A stretch of 64,000 nucleotides of DNA from Atrina japonica (taxonomy: Eukaryota > Mollusca > Bivalvia > Pterioida > Pinnidae), in NCBI GenBank assembly GCA_030159075.1, contig BROG01000804.1:1-64000 (forward strand), given 5' to 3'. A model generated the notes under the pieces. It made no database searches. It saw only the letters and a list, made by a program, of their open reading frames with translations, and was not told the DNA's origin. How positions within the stretch are numbered: the stretch's first letter is position 1; each line of letters starts with the position of its first letter. The translations under genes were made by a program, and so were the position numbers. This document shows positions 62,162 to 64,000 of this stretch, one piece after another.

Positions 62162-63363
62162 TGTGCTAAGAGTCATATGATGTATATGCCATGCAGGTCA
62201 AGTTGATGCAAAGGCAATAGAAGCAGGTAGACTCAACTTTGACAAATCTTCTTCAACCACTTCCAAAGCTGAGGTGATAGTATACGGTCCTCTAATCCTC
62301 TACTTGATAGAGGTTATGCTTGTACGGATGGTGGGTGGATCAGTCTGAACACAGTAAACATGCTTCTTTTTAATTGCGGTCCAGTATGAACAAATAAACT
62401 CGCAAATGCTTTTGTTTACATATTTATTTATGACACGAATGATAGGATAGACAAAATGTACAAAGTGACAATGGATACCAAGGGGAGATAACAATGTTTA
62501 TTCATCTGAATAGATGATGGTGTTCTCGTTCCAGGCAACGACCTATTTCCCCAAAATATGTTAATTGCCATGGCAATAACAACAAAAATTTGTCAACATA
62601 CAGATAAACAGTGATAAATGTGACAGCTACTGACAAAATTGGGATCAGATTTGACAATTGCATTGCAACATCATTTCAAGAAAGACGCGAAAAAAGGATA
62701 AAAATGTTACTCAGAAATCTTGAAAAATTGTCCAAACATATAAACATTCATTATCTGCACTCTCTGTCCTTACATTTCTTATGTACATATCTATAACATT
62801 TACACATATTTCCTGAGTAAGTAGTAGTTGTTTTTCGTATAAATAATATTCACTCCCACTGGGGCTGATCTTATGATAACTGATGTTAAAATGTGTGTCG
62901 CTTTCTAAACCCTTTCAAAACTACAAACCACAATAGACTTGTCAAAACAATAGAAAAAAGCATTTAATTTAGATATTTAGGGGTAAAAGGGGTTTCTAGT
63001 GATAATCTTAATACGAAGTGCACCAAAATATTTGAAATTTTTTTTTTTTAAAAATATAAAAAAAATTTCCCTTAAATTGGCCCCATCTTGTCAGTTGCAG
63101 TCACATGACTACAAAATGGACTACAGAATTTGAACTATGTAGATGATCATGAATTCAGCTACCGTAGCTGACATGAATAATGACTCAACGAGATGTATCA
63201 CTGTATACAACATTGCACTAATCCACTACTGGGCGTGTCTACACTGTCAAATAATCAGATTTCAATGTAAATTTCACACCCTAAATTCACAAATAATGCG
63301 TACACGGAAGCATTCGTTCAACACAATATATACAAGACCACAGCATTCACATGTTCACCGTTT
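62162..63363. other. No gene recognised
   Basis: Frames at 62300, 62611 and 63143 lack splice context and recognisable motifs. Confidence 0.4.
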
Positions 63364-63568
63364 ACCTGGAAAATTTTGCCCCTGCACATTTTATTTTCGC
63401 CCCTTCACGACAGAAAACATATTCTCCTTGTCTTTTAAGTCACTCTAAATCTCCATATTATTCTCATGAATGAATGTCCGAGCGTCAATTATTTAGCTTT
63501 CATTTGAAATTTGCCCTTTCACCTAAGGGCAAAAATTGAATGGGGCAAAAATTTCCCTGTATACAGTA
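63364..63568. mobile_element. MITE-like element, copy 2 (partner at 6280)
   Basis: Ends cctggaaaattttgcccc and ggggcaaaaatttccctgta are inverted. Interior cttcacgacagaaaa and gtcaattatttagctttcat shared with 6280-6505. Confidence 0.6.
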
Positions 63569-63839
63569 CCAGTAAAATACAGACAGTCTGGTCTTTGTAG
63601 AATCTTTCTGTTGACATACAACAGCAAATATATATAACATGCACAAGTACCTAAGTATCTCCGGTGTTTTGCTGATCACGGGACACCATATCTGTCTGTA
63701 TGAGCCTCTTTAAGGAAAGGGGACAAAATGACGAGGGCCCACTATTTTTTTTTTTAAAGTTCAATTTTACAAAAATAAACAGGTGTATTTAATAGGCTAA
63801 CGTTTGTTAAAATAAGAGTAGAAAATGTTATCCCCAAAT

Positions 63840-64000
63840 GCAATTCCCAAGTTTTATATCAAATGCTCACAAAGTGGAGATATTTCATACACCGCAATAC
63901 ACCACAAGTGGAGACATTTCATATCAAACACTGTCAAAAATGAGATAATTTACATATTGCAATACACCACAAGTGGGGACAATTCATATCAAAACACTCT
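63840..64000. repeat. Start of a tandem repeat running off the window
   Basis: cacaagtgg(a/g)gaca-ttcatatcaaa recurs about every 70-75 bp; three partial units visible. Confidence 0.55.

Overview
The window is an animal genomic segment with no prokaryotic features. Its coding sequence is split into short exons with GT-AG introns. The intergenic and intronic DNA is packed with tRNA-derived SINEs, MITE-like inverted-repeat elements, microsatellites and satellites, and the retroelement fragments resemble those common in bivalve molluscs. A mollusc, most likely a bivalve, is the best guess; this is inferred from repeat types, and no species can be named.

Two protein-coding genes can be supported. 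(1) 28153-51296, minus strand: a complete 17-exon gene for a coiled-coil protein recognisable as CCDC13, the centriolar-satellite/ciliogenesis protein. Every junction is phase-compatible and the joined coding sequence is 2190 nt, giving 729 residues against about 715 in human. (2) 3804-9655, plus strand: the 3' part of an unidentified single-pass membrane protein, with a candidate 36-nt stalk microexon, a transmembrane exon and a 171-residue cytoplasmic-tail exon. Its ectodomain would lie left of the window.

Layout. 1-10 kb: receptor 3' end among SINEs, nested MITEs and a decayed reverse-transcriptase fragment. 10-25 kb: no gene recognised; (TA)n, MITEs, retroelement 3' ends, a fold-back element family (15.9-21.4 kb) and a dispersed family with GCTCACCTGA-like ends (16.4-17.8 and 22.1-23.8 kb). 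25.5-26.5 kb: an AT-rich 36/27-bp satellite. 28-51 kb: CCDC13, whose introns hold a 29-bp satellite grown inside a SINE, a 54-bp satellite that copies the 3' end and splice donor of exon 12, a 15-bp satellite grown inside an inverted-repeat element, and GT- and GA-rich arrays. 52-55 kb: upstream region of CCDC13 with weak promoter-like signals. 56-62 kb: two arrays of one 50-bp satellite in opposite orientation around a poly-C tract. 62-64 kb: no recognised gene.

The most unusual feature is the 54-bp array in CCDC13 intron 12. About 25 units each carry a copy of the exon 12 end and its 5' splice site, and many also have an upstream AG that would define a 30-nt, in-frame mini-exon.
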